From: Listeria ivanovii subsp. ivanovii
GTDB lineage: Bacteria; Bacillota; Bacilli; Lactobacillales; Listeriaceae
Direction of reading: 5' to 3'
Length of the DNA stretch: 64,000 nucleotides
Assembly: GCF_900187025.1 (NCBI RefSeq)
Contig: NZ_LT906478.1
Location: 790,001 to 854,000 of the forward strand
The translations under genes were made by a program, and so were the position numbers. The notes below the pieces were generated by a model. The model worked only from the letters and a program-made list of their open reading frames with translations. It was not told the origin of the DNA and did no database searches. Positions 17,333 to 27,518 of the stretch are shown here, piece after piece (position 1 is the first letter of the stretch; each line of letters opens with the position of its first letter).

Positions 17333-17902
17333 TTAATTGGTAGCCACTTTTTTAATTTGTTTTGCGGGATTTCCTGCCACAATCATATTAGCAGGAACAT
17401 CTTTTGTTACAGTGGAATTAGCGGCGATAATAGCATTTTCTCCAATAGTTATTCCAGGTAAAATAGTAGCATTGGCGCCAATCCATGCTCCTTTTTTTAC
17501 ACAAATTGGAGATACTCTGACTCCGCGTCTCTTTGCAGGTTCCATTAAATGATTGGCTGTTATTAACATAGCTCCTGGACCAATTAATACATCATCTTCA
17601 ATTACGATGCCGCCTAAATCTACAAAAGTGACATTTTGATTAATAAAAATATTTTTTCCAAAAGTTATATGCTTTCCAAAATCACTATAAAATGGTAACG
17701 AAATATCTACAGTGGGATCTATTGTTTTTCCAGTGATTTTTTGTAAATAATCCAAAGTGCTTTCTTTACTATGATACTGTGTATTCAACTCAATAATTAG
17801 TCGCTCATTCGCATGTTTAACTAAATGAATTTCTTCAAAAAGAGGTGAATTAGGTAAAATATCTTTATCAACTATTTTCTTTAGTAAGCTTGATTCTTCC
17901 AT
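17333..17902 (-). CDS. Hexapeptide-repeat sugar O-acetyltransferase (maltose/galactoside type)
   Basis: This 189-residue protein starts at ATG 17902, 7 nt after AGGAGG; an upstream in-frame ATG lacks a ribosome binding site. The C-terminal half is a left-handed beta-helix of the LbH_MAT/GAT type: [35 protein letters not shown] (catalytic His), [18 protein letters not shown], and the closing [19 protein letters not shown]. The family acetylates sugars with acetyl-CoA as a trimer. The N-terminus (about residues 1-60) is less usual for maltose acetyltransferases, so the acceptor is not assigned. Confidence 0.88.
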   Translation of the reverse strand: MEESSLLKKIVDKDILPNSPLFEEIHLVKHANERLIIELNTQYHSKESTLDYLQKITGKTIDPTVDISLPFYSDFGKHITFGKNIFINQNVTFVDLGGIVIEDDVLIGPGAMLITANHLMEPAKRRGVRVSPICVKKGAWIGANATILPGITIGENAIIAANSTVTKDVPANMIVAGNPAKQIKKVATN

Positions 17903-17938
17903 CGTAAGTCCTCCTAAATATGTTTTTTTACTACTGTA

Positions 17939-17966
17939 ATTATACACACAAAAGCTATATTTGAAT
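17939..17966 (-). promoter_or_regulatory. Candidate promoter of the acetyltransferase
   Basis: On the minus strand ATTCAA (17966-17961) is 16 bp upstream of TATAAT (17944-17939), placed about 37 nt before the start codon. The -10 is perfect and the -35 is poor. Confidence 0.5.
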
Positions 17967-18028
17967 AATTAGTATAACAAGTATGTGGTTTTTCATATTA
18001 TCTTATAGAAAGGCATGGTTGAATGAAA

Positions 18029-18257
18029 CTAGTTTTTACCTATTGATAGAAAAAATTAGTAAGATGGTAAAGCTTCTCATGTTTTTTTTTTTTATACCGC
18101 GCCTTTACAAAAACTTAACAATACATTCGGAACGCGTAAAACCCTTTAGTATCAATAGATTTATTATCTTTTATAAGAAGCTTATTTACAGAAATAAAAA
18201 AATCTATTTACCTTACATTTACTTTCTTTTATGATGAAAAAAGAGGGTAAAAACTAG
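18029..18257. repeat. Intergenic region with 12-bp perfect inverted repeat 205 nt apart
   Basis: CTAGTTTTTACC at 18029-18040 is the exact reverse complement of GGTAAAAACTAG at 18246-18257. A second, inner inverted pair is CTATTGATA (18040-18048) and TATCAATAG (18150-18158). A T12 run lies at 18082-18093. No supported gene occupies the interval. It could be a decayed mobile element or a structured leader for the Na/Pi symporter gene, whose ribosome binding site follows at about 18270. Confidence 0.6.
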
Positions 18258-18281
18258 ATTACAAACAAAAAGGAGATTTTT

Positions 18282-19916
18282 ATGGAAGACATAAATGTTC
18301 AGCAAATGATTTTTCAATTTATCGGAGGGCTTGGAATTTTTCTTTTCGGTATTAAATACATGGGAGACGGCTTACAAATGGCAGCTGGCGACAGACTCCG
18401 TGATATTTTAGATAAGTACACGACGAATCCTTTCATGGGTGTGCTAGCCGGAATTTTAGTTACTGTATTAATTCAAAGTAGCTCAGGTACAACTGTTTTG
18501 ACGGTCGGTTTAGTAAGTGCTGGATTTATGACGTTAAAACAAGCAATTGGTGTTATCATGGGGGCGAACATTGGAACGACCGTTACCGCCTTTATTATTG
18601 GTATTAATTTATCCGAATACGCTTTACCAATCATTGCTGTTGGTGCAGTACTTTTATTCTTCTTTAAAAATCATAAAGTGAAAAATATCGGCCAAGTTTT
18701 CTTTGGATTTGGTGCGTTATTCTACGGACTTGATTTGATGGGACAAGGGATGAAACCTCTAGCAGGGATGGAATCTTTCCATGAATTAACGGCTCAAATG
18801 AGTACAAACCCATTCCTTGGTTTATTAATTGGGACGATATTCACAGCCGTCGTCCAGTCATCTAGTGCTACAATCGGAATTTTGCAGGAACTTTACGGAC
18901 AAGGTGCTATTGATTTGCAAGCTGCGTTACCAGTTTTATTCGGGGACAATATCGGGACAACCATTACGGCGATTTTAGCAGCAATCGGAGCAAGTGTGGC
19001 CGCTAAACGCGCAGCAGCAACTCATGTTATTTTCAACTTAATTGGTGCCGTCATTTTTATGTTAATACTTCCATTGTTTACTTCTTTTATTACTTATTTA
19101 CAAGGACTCTTCGGCTTGAATCCGGAAATGACGATTGCAGTAGCGCACGGAACTTTTAATGTGACCAACACATTTATCCAATTCTGGTTCATTGGTGCGT
19201 TTGCATGGCTTGTAACGAAGCTTATACCGGGAGACGATTCCAGAATTGATTACAAAACCAAGCATCTAGATACCAATTTGATTGATCAATCTCCAGGGAT
19301 TGCGCTTGAAATGGCACGTGAAGAAACATTGCGGATGGCAGATTATGCGAAATTTGGTTTACAAGAAGCTCGTGAATATTTAGTGAATCGCGAACCAAAA
19401 CATGCCGAATCAACTGTTCAAGTGGAAGAAGCTGTCAATAATTTAGACCGAAAAATCACTGAGTACCTAACAAAAATTTCCTCGGTGGCTTTAACAAATA
19501 ATGAAACAGAAGAACATGCACTGATGCTTGATACTGTCCGAGATATTGAGCGAGTTGGCGATCACATGGAAAATATTGTTGAAAATATCGACCAATTGAT
19601 TAAGAACAAAGCGAAAATGTCTGAAGAAGCATCTAATCAACTAATCGGGATGTTCGAACTAACAACAGCAAACTTTGAACGGGCAGTAAAAGCAATGCAT
19701 AAAAAAGATCGTGCCCTTGCAGAAGAAACGATTGTTGTCGAAAAAGATATTGATAAAGCAGAGCGGAAATTACGGAAAGATCACATCCGCCGATTAAATG
19801 AAGGCAAATGTCAAGTGGTGAGCGGGATTTTATATATCGATATTGTGAGTGACTTAGAGCGAATCGGCGACCATGCAAATAACATTGCTGAAGCAGTACT
19901 CGAACTTAACGAATAG
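18282..19916 (+). CDS. Na+/phosphate symporter family protein with C-terminal PhoU domain
   Basis: This 544-residue protein begins 6 nt after AAGGAG. The N-terminal half (about 1-310) holds the two Na_Pi_cotrans repeats with the QSSS signatures: LIQSSSGTTVLTVG near residue 65 and VVQSSSATIGIL near 191. Each is followed by NIGTT. The C-terminal half (about 340-540) is a PhoU-like helical bundle with the ERVGDHMENI and ERIGDHANNI motifs (E-R-I-G-D-H). The layout matches bacterial NptA/YjbB proteins that move phosphate with sodium, often outward. The gene appears monocistronic with its own terminator. Confidence 0.92.
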   Translation: MEDINVQQMIFQFIGGLGIFLFGIKYMGDGLQMAAGDRLRDILDKYTTNPFMGVLAGILVTVLIQSSSGTTVLTVGLVSAGFMTLKQAIGVIMGANIGTTVTAFIIGINLSEYALPIIAVGAVLLFFFKNHKVKNIGQVFFGFGALFYGLDLMGQGMKPLAGMESFHELTAQMSTNPFLGLLIGTIFTAVVQSSSATIGILQELYGQGAIDLQAALPVLFGDNIGTTITAILAAIGASVAAKRAAATHVIFNLIGAVIFMLILPLFTSFITYLQGLFGLNPEMTIAVAHGTFNVTNTFIQFWFIGAFAWLVTKLIPGDDSRIDYKTKHLDTNLIDQSPGIALEMAREETLRMADYAKFGLQEAREYLVNREPKHAESTVQVEEAVNNLDRKITEYLTKISSVALTNNETEEHALMLDTVRDIERVGDHMENIVENIDQLIKNKAKMSEEASNQLIGMFELTTANFERAVKAMHKKDRALAEETIVVEKDIDKAERKLRKDHIRRLNEGKCQVVSGILYIDIVSDLERIGDHANNIAEAVLELNE

Positions 19917-19927
19917 AAATTATCCAA

Positions 19928-19967
19928 AAGAAACTAGCTGGCACAAAGTAGCTAGTTTCTTTTTTTG
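19928..19967 (+). terminator. Intrinsic terminator
   Basis: AAGAAACTAGCT (19928-19939) pairs with AGCTAGTTTCTT (19950-19961) over a 10-nt loop and is followed by a T-run. Confidence 0.93.
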
Positions 19968-20003
19968 TTAAAAATCTACACTTTTACTAGTCCTTGTGAA
20001 GCA

Positions 20004-20032
20004 TTGAGTATAATAGAATTGTGGTGTAAAAT
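20004..20032 (+). promoter_or_regulatory. Candidate promoter of nifJ
   Basis: TTGAGT (20004-20009) and TAAAAT (20027-20032) are separated by 17 bp. A second TATAAT lies at 20009-20014 but lacks a convincing -35. Confidence 0.55.
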
Positions 20033-20075
20033 AAGAATGATTATAAAACTAGAATGACTGGAAGTGTTGAGTCTT

Positions 20076-23000
20076 ATGCGAAACAGAAAGACAATGGATG
20101 GAAACACTGCTGCAGCCTATATTTCTTACGCATTTACAGAAGTTGCAGCAATCTATCCAATTACCCCGTCCTCTACTATGGCAGAACTCGTAGACGAATG
20201 GGCATCAAAAGACAAAAAGAATTTATTTAATGAACCAGTGAAAGTAGTAGAAATGCAATCAGAAGCAGGGGCAGCTGGAACAGTTCACGGCTCACTTCAA
20301 GCAGGGGCGCTGACTAGTACATACACCGCTTCCCAAGGTTTACTACTGATGATTCCAAACATGTATAAAATTGCCGGAGAACTTTTACCAACTGTTTTCC
20401 ATGTATCTGCAAGAACAATTTCGGCAGCATCCCTTAATATTTTTGGCGATCATAGTGATGTAATGGCAGCAAGACAAACTGGTTTTGCGATGTTAGCAGA
20501 AGGATCTGTCCAAGAAGTAATGGATTTATCTGCAGTTGCTCACCTTGCCGCTTTAAAAGGAAGCTTACCATTTTTAAATTTCTTTGATGGATTTAGAACA
20601 AGTCATGAATTACAAAAAATTGAGGTGCTTGAATATAGTGAATTAGAAAATTTACTTGATAAAACTGCCTTGCAACAATTTAGAGATCGAGCGATGACGC
20701 CAAACAATCCAAAAACAATTGGCTCTAACCAAAATCCAGATATCTTTTTCCAACAAAGGGAAACGGTTAACCGCTACTATGAAGAGATTCCAGGTATTGT
20801 GCAGGATTATATGCAAGAAATTAATCAACTACGTGGTACAAATTACGATCTTGTAAATTATTATGGTGCGGAAGATGCAACAGATGTCATTGTTGCAATG
20901 GGTTCTGTTACTCCAGTGATAGAGCAAGTAATTGATTATTTAATGAAGCAAGGAGAAAAAGTCGGCTTACTAAATATCCGTTTATATCGTCCGTTCCCAG
21001 CAGAAAACTTTTTAGAAAAATTACCGAAAACAGTGGAGCGTGTTGCTGTACTTGACCGGACGAAGGAACCAGGATCAGGCGGCGAACCACTTTTACTAGA
21101 TGTGCAAAGTGTTCTTTATGACAGTGACGTTAGACCAAGTGTTATTGGAGGAAGATACGGCTTAGGTTCAAAAGATGTTACACCAGACCAGATTCTTGGT
21201 GTTTATTCGCACCTAAAGGAAGCAAAACCAAAACCGCGCTTTACGATTGGGATTACCGATGATATCACAAATCTTTCTATTGAGAGCAAAGGACCAAGTG
21301 ATTTAACTTCAGAAAAAACGTTCCAATGTAAATTCTGGGGATTCGGTTCAGATGGAACAGTCGGTGCTAATAAAGCAGCGATTAAAATTATTGGGGATAA
21401 TACGGACTTATATGCACAAGGCTACTTTTCCTATGATTCGAAAAAGTCAGGTGGGCTAACGGTTTCCCATTTGCGATTTGGAGAGAATCGGATTCGGTCT
21501 GCCTATTTAATCAAGCAAGCAGATTTCGTTTCATGTTCGACTTCCGCCTATTTACGTTCGTACGATTTGCTCAAAGGCTTAAAACCAGGTGGGATATTTT
21601 TACTCAATACTATTTGGGAAGGCGAACAGTTAGAGCGTCATTTACCAGCTAGTATGCGTGAATATATTGCGAAAAATGATATTCAATTTTATACCTTAAA
21701 TGCAATGAAAATCGCTGGTAATGCGGGACTTGGGCGAAGAATTAATACTGTGATGCAAACCGCCTTTTTCCGTGTTACCAATATTTTACCGTTCGAAAAA
21801 GCACTTGCTGATTTAAAAGAAGCTGCTATTTTGACTTACGGGAAGAAAGATATGAAAGTTGCCGAAAAAAATATCGCAGCGATGGATCAAACGGTTGCTA
21901 ATTTGCGCAAAGTAGAAGTGCCAGCAAGCTGGGCCAATCCAGAAACTACGACACTTGAGAAAACTTCTGTTGACCGTCCATCCTACGTGAAAAATATTCT
22001 CGAACCAGTGAATCGTTTGGAAGGAGATGCTTTATCTGTCGGTGATTTAATCTCGAATGGGATGGTAAGTGGGGCTTATCCAGCAGGTACTGCAGCATAT
22101 GAAAAACGTGGTATTGCACTAGAAGTTCCAGAATGGATTTCGGAAAATTGTACGATGTGTAATGAATGTGCCTTCGTTTGTCCACATGCAGCTATTCGGC
22201 CAATTTTAACAGATGAAGAAGAAATGGAAGACGCTCCAGAAGGCTTTATGACTCGTGAAATGCGTGGGAAAGATGGTCTTCGTTACCGGATTCAAGTATC
22301 GCCAATGGACTGCACAGGCTGTAATTTATGCGCAGAAACTTGTCCAGCAAAAGAAAAAGCTTTAGTGATGAAACCATTTGAAGAAGTAGCAGCGAAAGAA
22401 AATCCTAACTGGTCCTTTGCGATTAATGTGAAACCGAAGAAAAATCCTAGTAAGAAAAATACCGTTCCAGGAAGTCAGTTCGAACAACCATTACTTGAGT
22501 TTTCGGGTGCTTGTGCAGGTTGTGGTGAAACACCTTATGTTAAATTATTAACGCAAATGTTTGGCGACCGGATGATGATTGCCAACGCGACTGGTTGTTC
22601 ATCCATTTGGGGAGCATCGGCGCCTGCAACACCATACACGGTCAATGATCACGGTCACGGACCGGCATGGGGGAACTCACTATTAGAAGATAATGCAGAA
22701 TACGGTTACGGCATGTATTTGGCAAATCAAACGATGCGAAAAGCTCTAAGTAACAAGGTGTCAAAAGTGCTTGCCGAAGAAACACTTTCAGACAATTTGC
22801 GCGAGGCACTTGTCGAATGGCAAACTAAAATGGACGTAAGCGAAGACACTCGCGAACGAGCAGAACAGTTACAACTTGCGCTTCTGAGTGAAATGAATGG
22901 AAACGCGGTATTAGAATCGATTTATAATGATCGCGAGCTATTTATTAAACGTTCGCAGTGGATGATTGGTGGCGATGGATGGGCTTATGATATTGGTTTT

Positions 23001-23726
23001 GGCGGAATTGACCATGTTTTAGCATCGGGAGAAGATGTTAATATATTCGTCATGGATAATGAAGTTTACTCCAATACAGGTGGTCAGTCATCTAAAGCAA
23101 CACCAACTGCCGCTATAGCCAAATTCGCTTCTGGCGGGAAATCCGTTGGGAAAAAAGACCTCGGTATAATGGCAATGAGTTATGGTAATATTTATGTAGC
23201 TCAAATTGCGATGGGAGCAAGTAACCGTCAAACTTTAAAAGCGATGGAGGAAGCAGAAGCATACCCTGGTCCATCCTTAATTATTGCTTACACACCATGT
23301 ATTAATCATGGAATATCTAGTGGTATGAAGACAATGCTAACGGAAACTCAAAAAGCTGTCGAATGTGGCTATTGGAGCTTATATCGTTATAATCCAGCAC
23401 TAGAAGAAAAAGGGAAAAATCCAATGACGATGGACTTCAAAAAAGTTGATTTTGATCAATTTGAAGATTTCTTAAAAAGAGAAACGCGTTATTCAGCCTT
23501 ATATAAAGCAAATCCAGAAGTAGCTCGTAAGCTATCGGAAAAAACACGGACGGATGCAGAAAAACGCTTTAAACGATATGGGACGATGGCTGGTCTAGAC
23601 TTAGAAAAAATCTTAAAGAAAAAAGAAGTCGCTGAAACTGTCAATACGGTGCCAGCTGATGACGAACGTGCCGCAAGAAAAGCAGCTAGAGAAGCTAGAA
23701 GATTAGCGCGCGAACAAGAGAAATAA
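20076..23726 (+). CDS. nifJ: Pyruvate:ferredoxin (flavodoxin) oxidoreductase
   Basis: This 1216-residue single-chain PFOR starts at ATG 20076; in-frame GTG/TTG codons 9-12 nt upstream lie too close to GGAAG. It oxidises pyruvate and CoA to acetyl-CoA and CO2, passing electrons to ferredoxin or flavodoxin. Domain order: pyrimidine-binding domain (YPITPSSTMAE near residue 25), transketolase-C-like domain, gamma domain, a two-[4Fe-4S] ferredoxin domain near residues 690-770 (CTMCNECAFVCP; CTGCNLCAETCP), and the TPP-binding domain (GCAGCGETPY, GGDGWAYDIGFGG). The DNEVYSNTGGQSSK stretch is the family hallmark. The length equals the usual 1170-1220. A basic tail RKAAREARRLAREQEK is extra. It is monocistronic. 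Confidence 0.96.
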   Translation: MRNRKTMDGNTAAAYISYAFTEVAAIYPITPSSTMAELVDEWASKDKKNLFNEPVKVVEMQSEAGAAGTVHGSLQAGALTSTYTASQGLLLMIPNMYKIAGELLPTVFHVSARTISAASLNIFGDHSDVMAARQTGFAMLAEGSVQEVMDLSAVAHLAALKGSLPFLNFFDGFRTSHELQKIEVLEYSELENLLDKTALQQFRDRAMTPNNPKTIGSNQNPDIFFQQRETVNRYYEEIPGIVQDYMQEINQLRGTNYDLVNYYGAEDATDVIVAMGSVTPVIEQVIDYLMKQGEKVGLLNIRLYRPFPAENFLEKLPKTVERVAVLDRTKEPGSGGEPLLLDVQSVLYDSDVRPSVIGGRYGLGSKDVTPDQILGVYSHLKEAKPKPRFTIGITDDITNLSIESKGPSDLTSEKTFQCKFWGFGSDGTVGANKAAIKIIGDNTDLYAQGYFSYDSKKSGGLTVSHLRFGENRIRSAYLIKQADFVSCSTSAYLRSYDLLKGLKPGGIFLLNTIWEGEQLERHLPASMREYIAKNDIQFYTLNAMKIAGNAGLGRRINTVMQTAFFRVTNILPFEKALADLKEAAILTYGKKDMKVAEKNIAAMDQTVANLRKVEVPASWANPETTTLEKTSVDRPSYVKNILEPVNRLEGDALSVGDLISNGMVSGAYPAGTAAYEKRGIALEVPEWISENCTMCNECAFVCPHAAIRPILTDEEEMEDAPEGFMTREMRGKDGLRYRIQVSPMDCTGCNLCAETCPAKEKALVMKPFEEVAAKENPNWSFAINVKPKKNPSKKNTVPGSQFEQPLLEFSGACAGCGETPYVKLLTQMFGDRMMIANATGCSSIWGASAPATPYTVNDHGHGPAWGNSLLEDNAEYGYGMYLANQTMRKALSNKVSKVLAEETLSDNLREALVEWQTKMDVSEDTRERAEQLQLALLSEMNGNAVLESIYNDRELFIKRSQWMIGGDGWAYDIGFGGIDHVLASGEDVNIFVMDNEVYSNTGGQSSKATPTAAIAKFASGGKSVGKKDLGIMAMSYGNIYVAQIAMGASNRQTLKAMEEAEAYPGPSLIIAYTPCINHGISSGMKTMLTETQKAVECGYWSLYRYNPALEEKGKNPMTMDFKKVDFDQFEDFLKRETRYSALYKANPEVARKLSEKTRTDAEKRFKRYGTMAGLDLEKILKKKEVAETVNTVPADDERAARKAAREARRLAREQEK

Positions 23727-23765
23727 AAAAGGGTCCAGAAATTTTTTTCTGGACCCTTTTTTCGT
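23725..23765 (+). terminator. Intrinsic terminator of nifJ
   Basis: A 17-bp stem at 23725-23741 with 23746-23762 (core GGGTCCAGAAA/TTTCTGGACCC) has a T-tail. Confidence 0.93.
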
Positions 23766-23978
23766 TTACGATTTGTGGGAATCATAAACAATGTGGGAAT
23801 GAATAGATATTCTTTAGTTAGAAAAAATATAAAGAAATAGCTACTATTTTAATATAACTTTTTTTGAGCGAACTTGCACTAGTAAAAATAGTAAATAAAT
23901 AGTTAAATATAGTTTATATGTTGCTGTAGCGGTAATTAGCAACTTGTGAAAGTTTTATGACAATTTTTTATTGTTGTA

Positions 23979-25940
23979 TCAATGATTTTCGTGGAGCAAA
24001 CCATTCTGATACGCGTTTAAAAGTCTTTTTAAATCTTCCGCTTGTGTATAGAGCTGTTTACCAATATCGGTGTCTTTAACCCGCTTCCGATTAATCTCCA
24101 TCTCAATTACTTGCCTTGTAGAAAGAATATCTGTTTCATTTTTAACAGCATCCTCTTTCGTTGTAAAAGGTTGGTGGCTAACCAGTTGAAGCCCATAACT
24201 ATTAAATAGCAACGTATATCCCGCTAAATTAGTCTTTTTATGGTAGGCTTTTGCAAATCCGCCATCAATAACAAGCATTTTTCCATCCGCCTTAATCGGA
24301 CTTTCTCCCTTGCCTTTTTTTACAGGAGTGTGCCCATTAATGATATGACCACTATTTGCAACAAGTCCAAACTCCTCTAAAATTTGTTGGCAAATTGCTT
24401 CCTCATTGCGCAACTTATAATACGGATTTTTTTCTTCCGTATGAGTTGATTTATCCGCAATAAAATACCGCTCGAAAGTAGTCATTTCACTCTTTCCGAA
24501 TAAAGAGGAGATGGCACCGGTCCACAAATACCAAACAATATCACAGGCATATTTCTTTTCAACTGTGCCTGCGGGGCGTACATAAGCTTCTCGTGTAAGA
24601 ATCTCAAATTGTTCTAAAAGTTGGCGACCGGCATAACTTTTCTTCCGTAGCTCCATGGCCATAAAAGTTCCATCTTCGTGAAGGGGAATACAACCATGAT
24701 AAAGCAAATTCCCATTATAAGTTAAAAACATACTACCTTTCGCATATAAAAATTGAACATGTTTTTGCAAGCGACGACAATTTTTAAAAGAAGCAGTCAT
24801 TTTTTCAATAAGCTCTTGTTCAGCAGGAGACAATTGATACGGATTTTCCGGGTCAATTGTTGGAAAATGTGTATCAAGTAAATCATAATCTTGTCCTTTT
24901 AAACGAATTGTTCCTTTTTGATAATCAATAAAATCGAGAAGGAGACGGTGTTTCATATGGAATTCGTCATGGCGTGCAATAATTTCTCCTTCTAATTTAA
25001 ATTGGATAATCGCCATAGCTTTATGCATCCGTGCAATTTGTGTGATTTCCGCATTACTATACTCGAGATTATCTTCATTTTTAGGCTGGAAATAAGTACA
25101 TGGATCATCTTGATAAATAGCATCAGCAAAAAGAGCGAGTGGACGAAGGGAAATACCATAGCTATCTTCTAGAATATCTAAATTTAAATAACGAGCGGAA
25201 ATTCGAATCACATTTGCTGCACAAACTTTAGAACCACTTGCCGCCCCCATCCACAAAATATCGTGATTACCCCACTGGAAATCAAGGGAATGGTAATTCA
25301 TTAGCGTATCCATAATTTTATCCGGATGCGGTCCACGATCATAAACATCCCCAACAATGTGCAAATGATCAACGACGAGTTGCTGAATTAGGCGAGACAA
25401 GGCACTAATAAATTCCTCCGCACGCTCAAGCGAAATAATATGTTGAATAATTTCTTCATAATACAATCGTTTATCATCGTCATTGTAGTTTTCTTGTAAT
25501 AACTCTTCTAATATGTAAGCAAAATCTGCTGGCATTGCTTTTCGTACTTTGGAACGGGTGTATTTAGAAGCAACATATTGACAAAATTCAATTAATCGAA
25601 AAAGCGTCGTGCGATACCAACCAGCCATATCTTCTAATTCTTCCGCAATCAAATCCATTTTTTCTTCTGGATAGTAAATAAGCGTGCTAAGTGAGTTTAT
25701 TTCTGCATCATCTAATTCGGTGCCAAAAATATCCCGAATCTTCCGTTTCACGACCCCTGAACCATTGCGTAAAACTTGCTCAAAAGCACTATATTCCCCG
25801 TGGACATCACTTAAAAAATGCTCCGTTCCTTTTGGCAAATTCATAATCGCCTCTAGATTAATGATTTCTGTAGCAGTTTTTGCAATTGTAGGATATTGTT
25901 TTGCAAGTAAACGTAAATATTTCATGTCGATTTCTTCCAT
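23979..25940 (-). CDS. fbp: Fructose-1,6-bisphosphatase class III
   Basis: This 653-residue enzyme removes the 1-phosphate from fructose 1,6-bisphosphate and is needed for gluconeogenesis. Class III proteins (Bacillus Fbp, about 670 residues) are metallophosphatases. The motifs are visible: [18 protein letters not shown] near residue 43, [15 protein letters not shown] near 196, [14 protein letters not shown] near 223, and [14 protein letters not shown] near 535. The start at ATG 25940 ([10 protein letters not shown]) follows GGGATGGTGG. An ATG five codons in is possible. It is separate from the AEC permease gene upstream and no nearby operator was recognised. Confidence 0.95.
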   Translation of the reverse strand: MEEIDMKYLRLLAKQYPTIAKTATEIINLEAIMNLPKGTEHFLSDVHGEYSAFEQVLRNGSGVVKRKIRDIFGTELDDAEINSLSTLIYYPEEKMDLIAEELEDMAGWYRTTLFRLIEFCQYVASKYTRSKVRKAMPADFAYILEELLQENYNDDDKRLYYEEIIQHIISLERAEEFISALSRLIQQLVVDHLHIVGDVYDRGPHPDKIMDTLMNYHSLDFQWGNHDILWMGAASGSKVCAANVIRISARYLNLDILEDSYGISLRPLALFADAIYQDDPCTYFQPKNEDNLEYSNAEITQIARMHKAMAIIQFKLEGEIIARHDEFHMKHRLLLDFIDYQKGTIRLKGQDYDLLDTHFPTIDPENPYQLSPAEQELIEKMTASFKNCRRLQKHVQFLYAKGSMFLTYNGNLLYHGCIPLHEDGTFMAMELRKKSYAGRQLLEQFEILTREAYVRPAGTVEKKYACDIVWYLWTGAISSLFGKSEMTTFERYFIADKSTHTEEKNPYYKLRNEEAICQQILEEFGLVANSGHIINGHTPVKKGKGESPIKADGKMLVIDGGFAKAYHKKTNLAGYTLLFNSYGLQLVSHQPFTTKEDAVKNETDILSTRQVIEMEINRKRVKDTDIGKQLYTQAEDLKRLLNAYQNGLLHENH

Positions 25941-26028
25941 GAGCCACCATCCCTTTTATAATTGGTATAGCTATTATATTTCTTAAATACAAGTAATACA
26001 AATGTTTTGTTTTAATATTGGTCTATAC

Positions 26029-26053
26029 AAAAAGACGAGCATAGGCCCGTCTT
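26029..26053 (-). terminator. Terminator of the AEC permease gene
   Basis: On the minus strand AAGACGGGC pairs with GCTCGTCTT over CTAT with one mismatched pair, followed by TTTTG. It overlaps the end of the gene. Confidence 0.75.
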
Positions 26054-26963
26054 AGAATACTGGATGAAGGAAATATAAAACAATAGGTAGTGTGATAATA
26101 CTTAATACCGTACTAATAAAAGTAGCACTAGAAACTAAGTCAGGTTTCGTATCAAACTGAACTGCCATTAGGGTAGTGTTTGCTGCTGTTGGCATTGCCG
26201 CAAGCAGAATCATAATTTGCTTGGTCAGCTCATCAACTGGAAGAATAAATGTTAATCCAAGTGCAATTAGTGGGGCAACCAGCAATTTTAAAACTAGGGC
26301 AATACCTACTTTCCCAAGCTCGATTCTTCTAAAGGAAATGACCGCCAGCTGCATACCAAGAACAATCATAATTGTTGGAATCGCCGCATCTCCAACGAGT
26401 TTTACGCAAGTCATTAAAGCAGATGGTAGTGAAATATGTAGCAATTGAAGTGCTAACCCGAGTAACGCCCCGTAAGCAATCGGCATCCGAACAACTTTTT
26501 TCATGACTGTTTTCATTCCACCTGATTCTTTACTACCTTTTGCGGCAAAATAAATACCAATCGTGCTCATTGCGAGTTGCTGCAAGACCATTAAAACGAC
26601 AGCAATATCAAGCCCAACTGCACCAAAAACAAGGAGTACAACAGGTGTCCCGTAATTACCGTTATTCATAAATGCACTAGCTAGGATTAGTGCACAACGA
26701 TCTTGCAAATTATAACCGAGTAAAAAACTAATCAAACTGACTAGTAAAATTAAAATTAAACATAGCGCAAAAATGTAAATCGCCAAATAAAGATAATCCA
26801 TCGAAAGTGGATTGGTATAAAAAGTATTAAATGCTAGAAACGGGGACATTAAGTAAAGCGTTAATTTAGACAAGTTTGGAATATCAAATTTTAATGCCTT
26901 TTGGCCAATAAATCCAATTGCAAAAATCCCGAAAACTGGAAGTAAAATAAGTAGAAATTGCAT
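26052..26963 (-). CDS. AEC-family permease (auxin efflux carrier / malate-permease-like)
   Basis: This 303-residue integral membrane protein has ten predicted hydrophobic segments in two five-helix blocks, separated by a short loop near residues 140-155. Family features are the N-terminal FLILLPVFGIFAIGFIGQKA, the central ASAFMNNGNYGTPV segment near residue 105 with the conserved N-x-G-N-x-G, and the late MPTAANTTLMAVQFD. AEC proteins export organic anions or act as malate permeases in bacteria. The substrate here is not indicated by sequence. The gene lies downstream of psiE on the same strand with 56 nt between. Confidence 0.87.
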   Translation of the reverse strand: MQFLLILLPVFGIFAIGFIGQKALKFDIPNLSKLTLYLMSPFLAFNTFYTNPLSMDYLYLAIYIFALCLILILLVSLISFLLGYNLQDRCALILASAFMNNGNYGTPVVLLVFGAVGLDIAVVLMVLQQLAMSTIGIYFAAKGSKESGGMKTVMKKVVRMPIAYGALLGLALQLLHISLPSALMTCVKLVGDAAIPTIMIVLGMQLAVISFRRIELGKVGIALVLKLLVAPLIALGLTFILPVDELTKQIMILLAAMPTAANTTLMAVQFDTKPDLVSSATFISTVLSIITLPIVLYFLHPVF

Positions 26964-27019
26964 AGTAACACTCTTTTCTGCATAGATTATAGGTTTTTTA
27001 TCTTTTGCTTGTTGGAAGT

Positions 27020-27430
27020 TTACTCACGTTTCAACAGCTTCGTATTCGCTAAAAAGAGTGCTGCAACTAGTAACAAAATAGCTCCAGACAAAATAAGCGT
27101 AGAAGTCGCACTCGAATGATCGACAATAATAAACCGTATAATTGCCGTAATCCCAATATAAATAAAATATCTTAATGGGAAATGGAAATGCGATTCAAAA
27201 TATTTAACAATCAACGCAATGAACTCAAAATAAAGGAAGAACGTTAAAATATCTTGTGTCATATAATAATAAGAAACATCCGTGTCCAAAAAGAAAATAT
27301 TATTAAATATCGTAAATGCCTCTCTAATTAAAAAAGCAGTGAGGGTAAAACCGACCATAATTAGCGCTAAATTTAAAGTCACCCGAAGTAAAATCGGAAC
27401 AATGGAAGAAATTTTTTCTAACCGTTTCAT
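27020..27430 (-). CDS. psiE: PsiE-family membrane protein
   Basis: This 136-residue protein has four hydrophobic helices (about 13-35, 55-75, 83-100, 108-127). It shows the PsiE pattern [37 protein letters not shown]. PsiE (phosphate-starvation-inducible in E. coli) has no established biochemical function. Its length matches the family (about 136). It starts at ATG 27430 after AGGAGGC. The gene is divergent from an ABC exporter gene, and the intergenic space (about 90 nt) holds both promoters. Confidence 0.88.
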   Translation of the reverse strand: MKRLEKISSIVPILLRVTLNLALIMVGFTLTAFLIREAFTIFNNIFFLDTDVSYYYMTQDILTFFLYFEFIALIVKYFESHFHFPLRYFIYIGITAIIRFIIVDHSSATSTLILSGAILLLVAALFLANTKLLKRE

Positions 27431-27518
27431 TTGTTGCCTCCTTTCAAAACGATATCGCTTTTTTAGTTATTTTACACTATAATGAGAAGCGTGACTATTT
27501 TAAAGGGAGGGGCTACTT

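Noticed and set aside
17983..18234. An 83-codon plus-strand ORF in the gap before the Na/Pi symporter gene
   Set aside because: There is no ribosome binding site, the composition is AT-driven (F, Y, K, I rich), it includes the T12 run, and I see no domain. It is better read as non-coding.
23774..23800. Direct repeat TGTGGGAAT, 18 bp apart, after nifJ
   Set aside because: Only two short copies, downstream of both flanking genes; no regulatory meaning can be supported.
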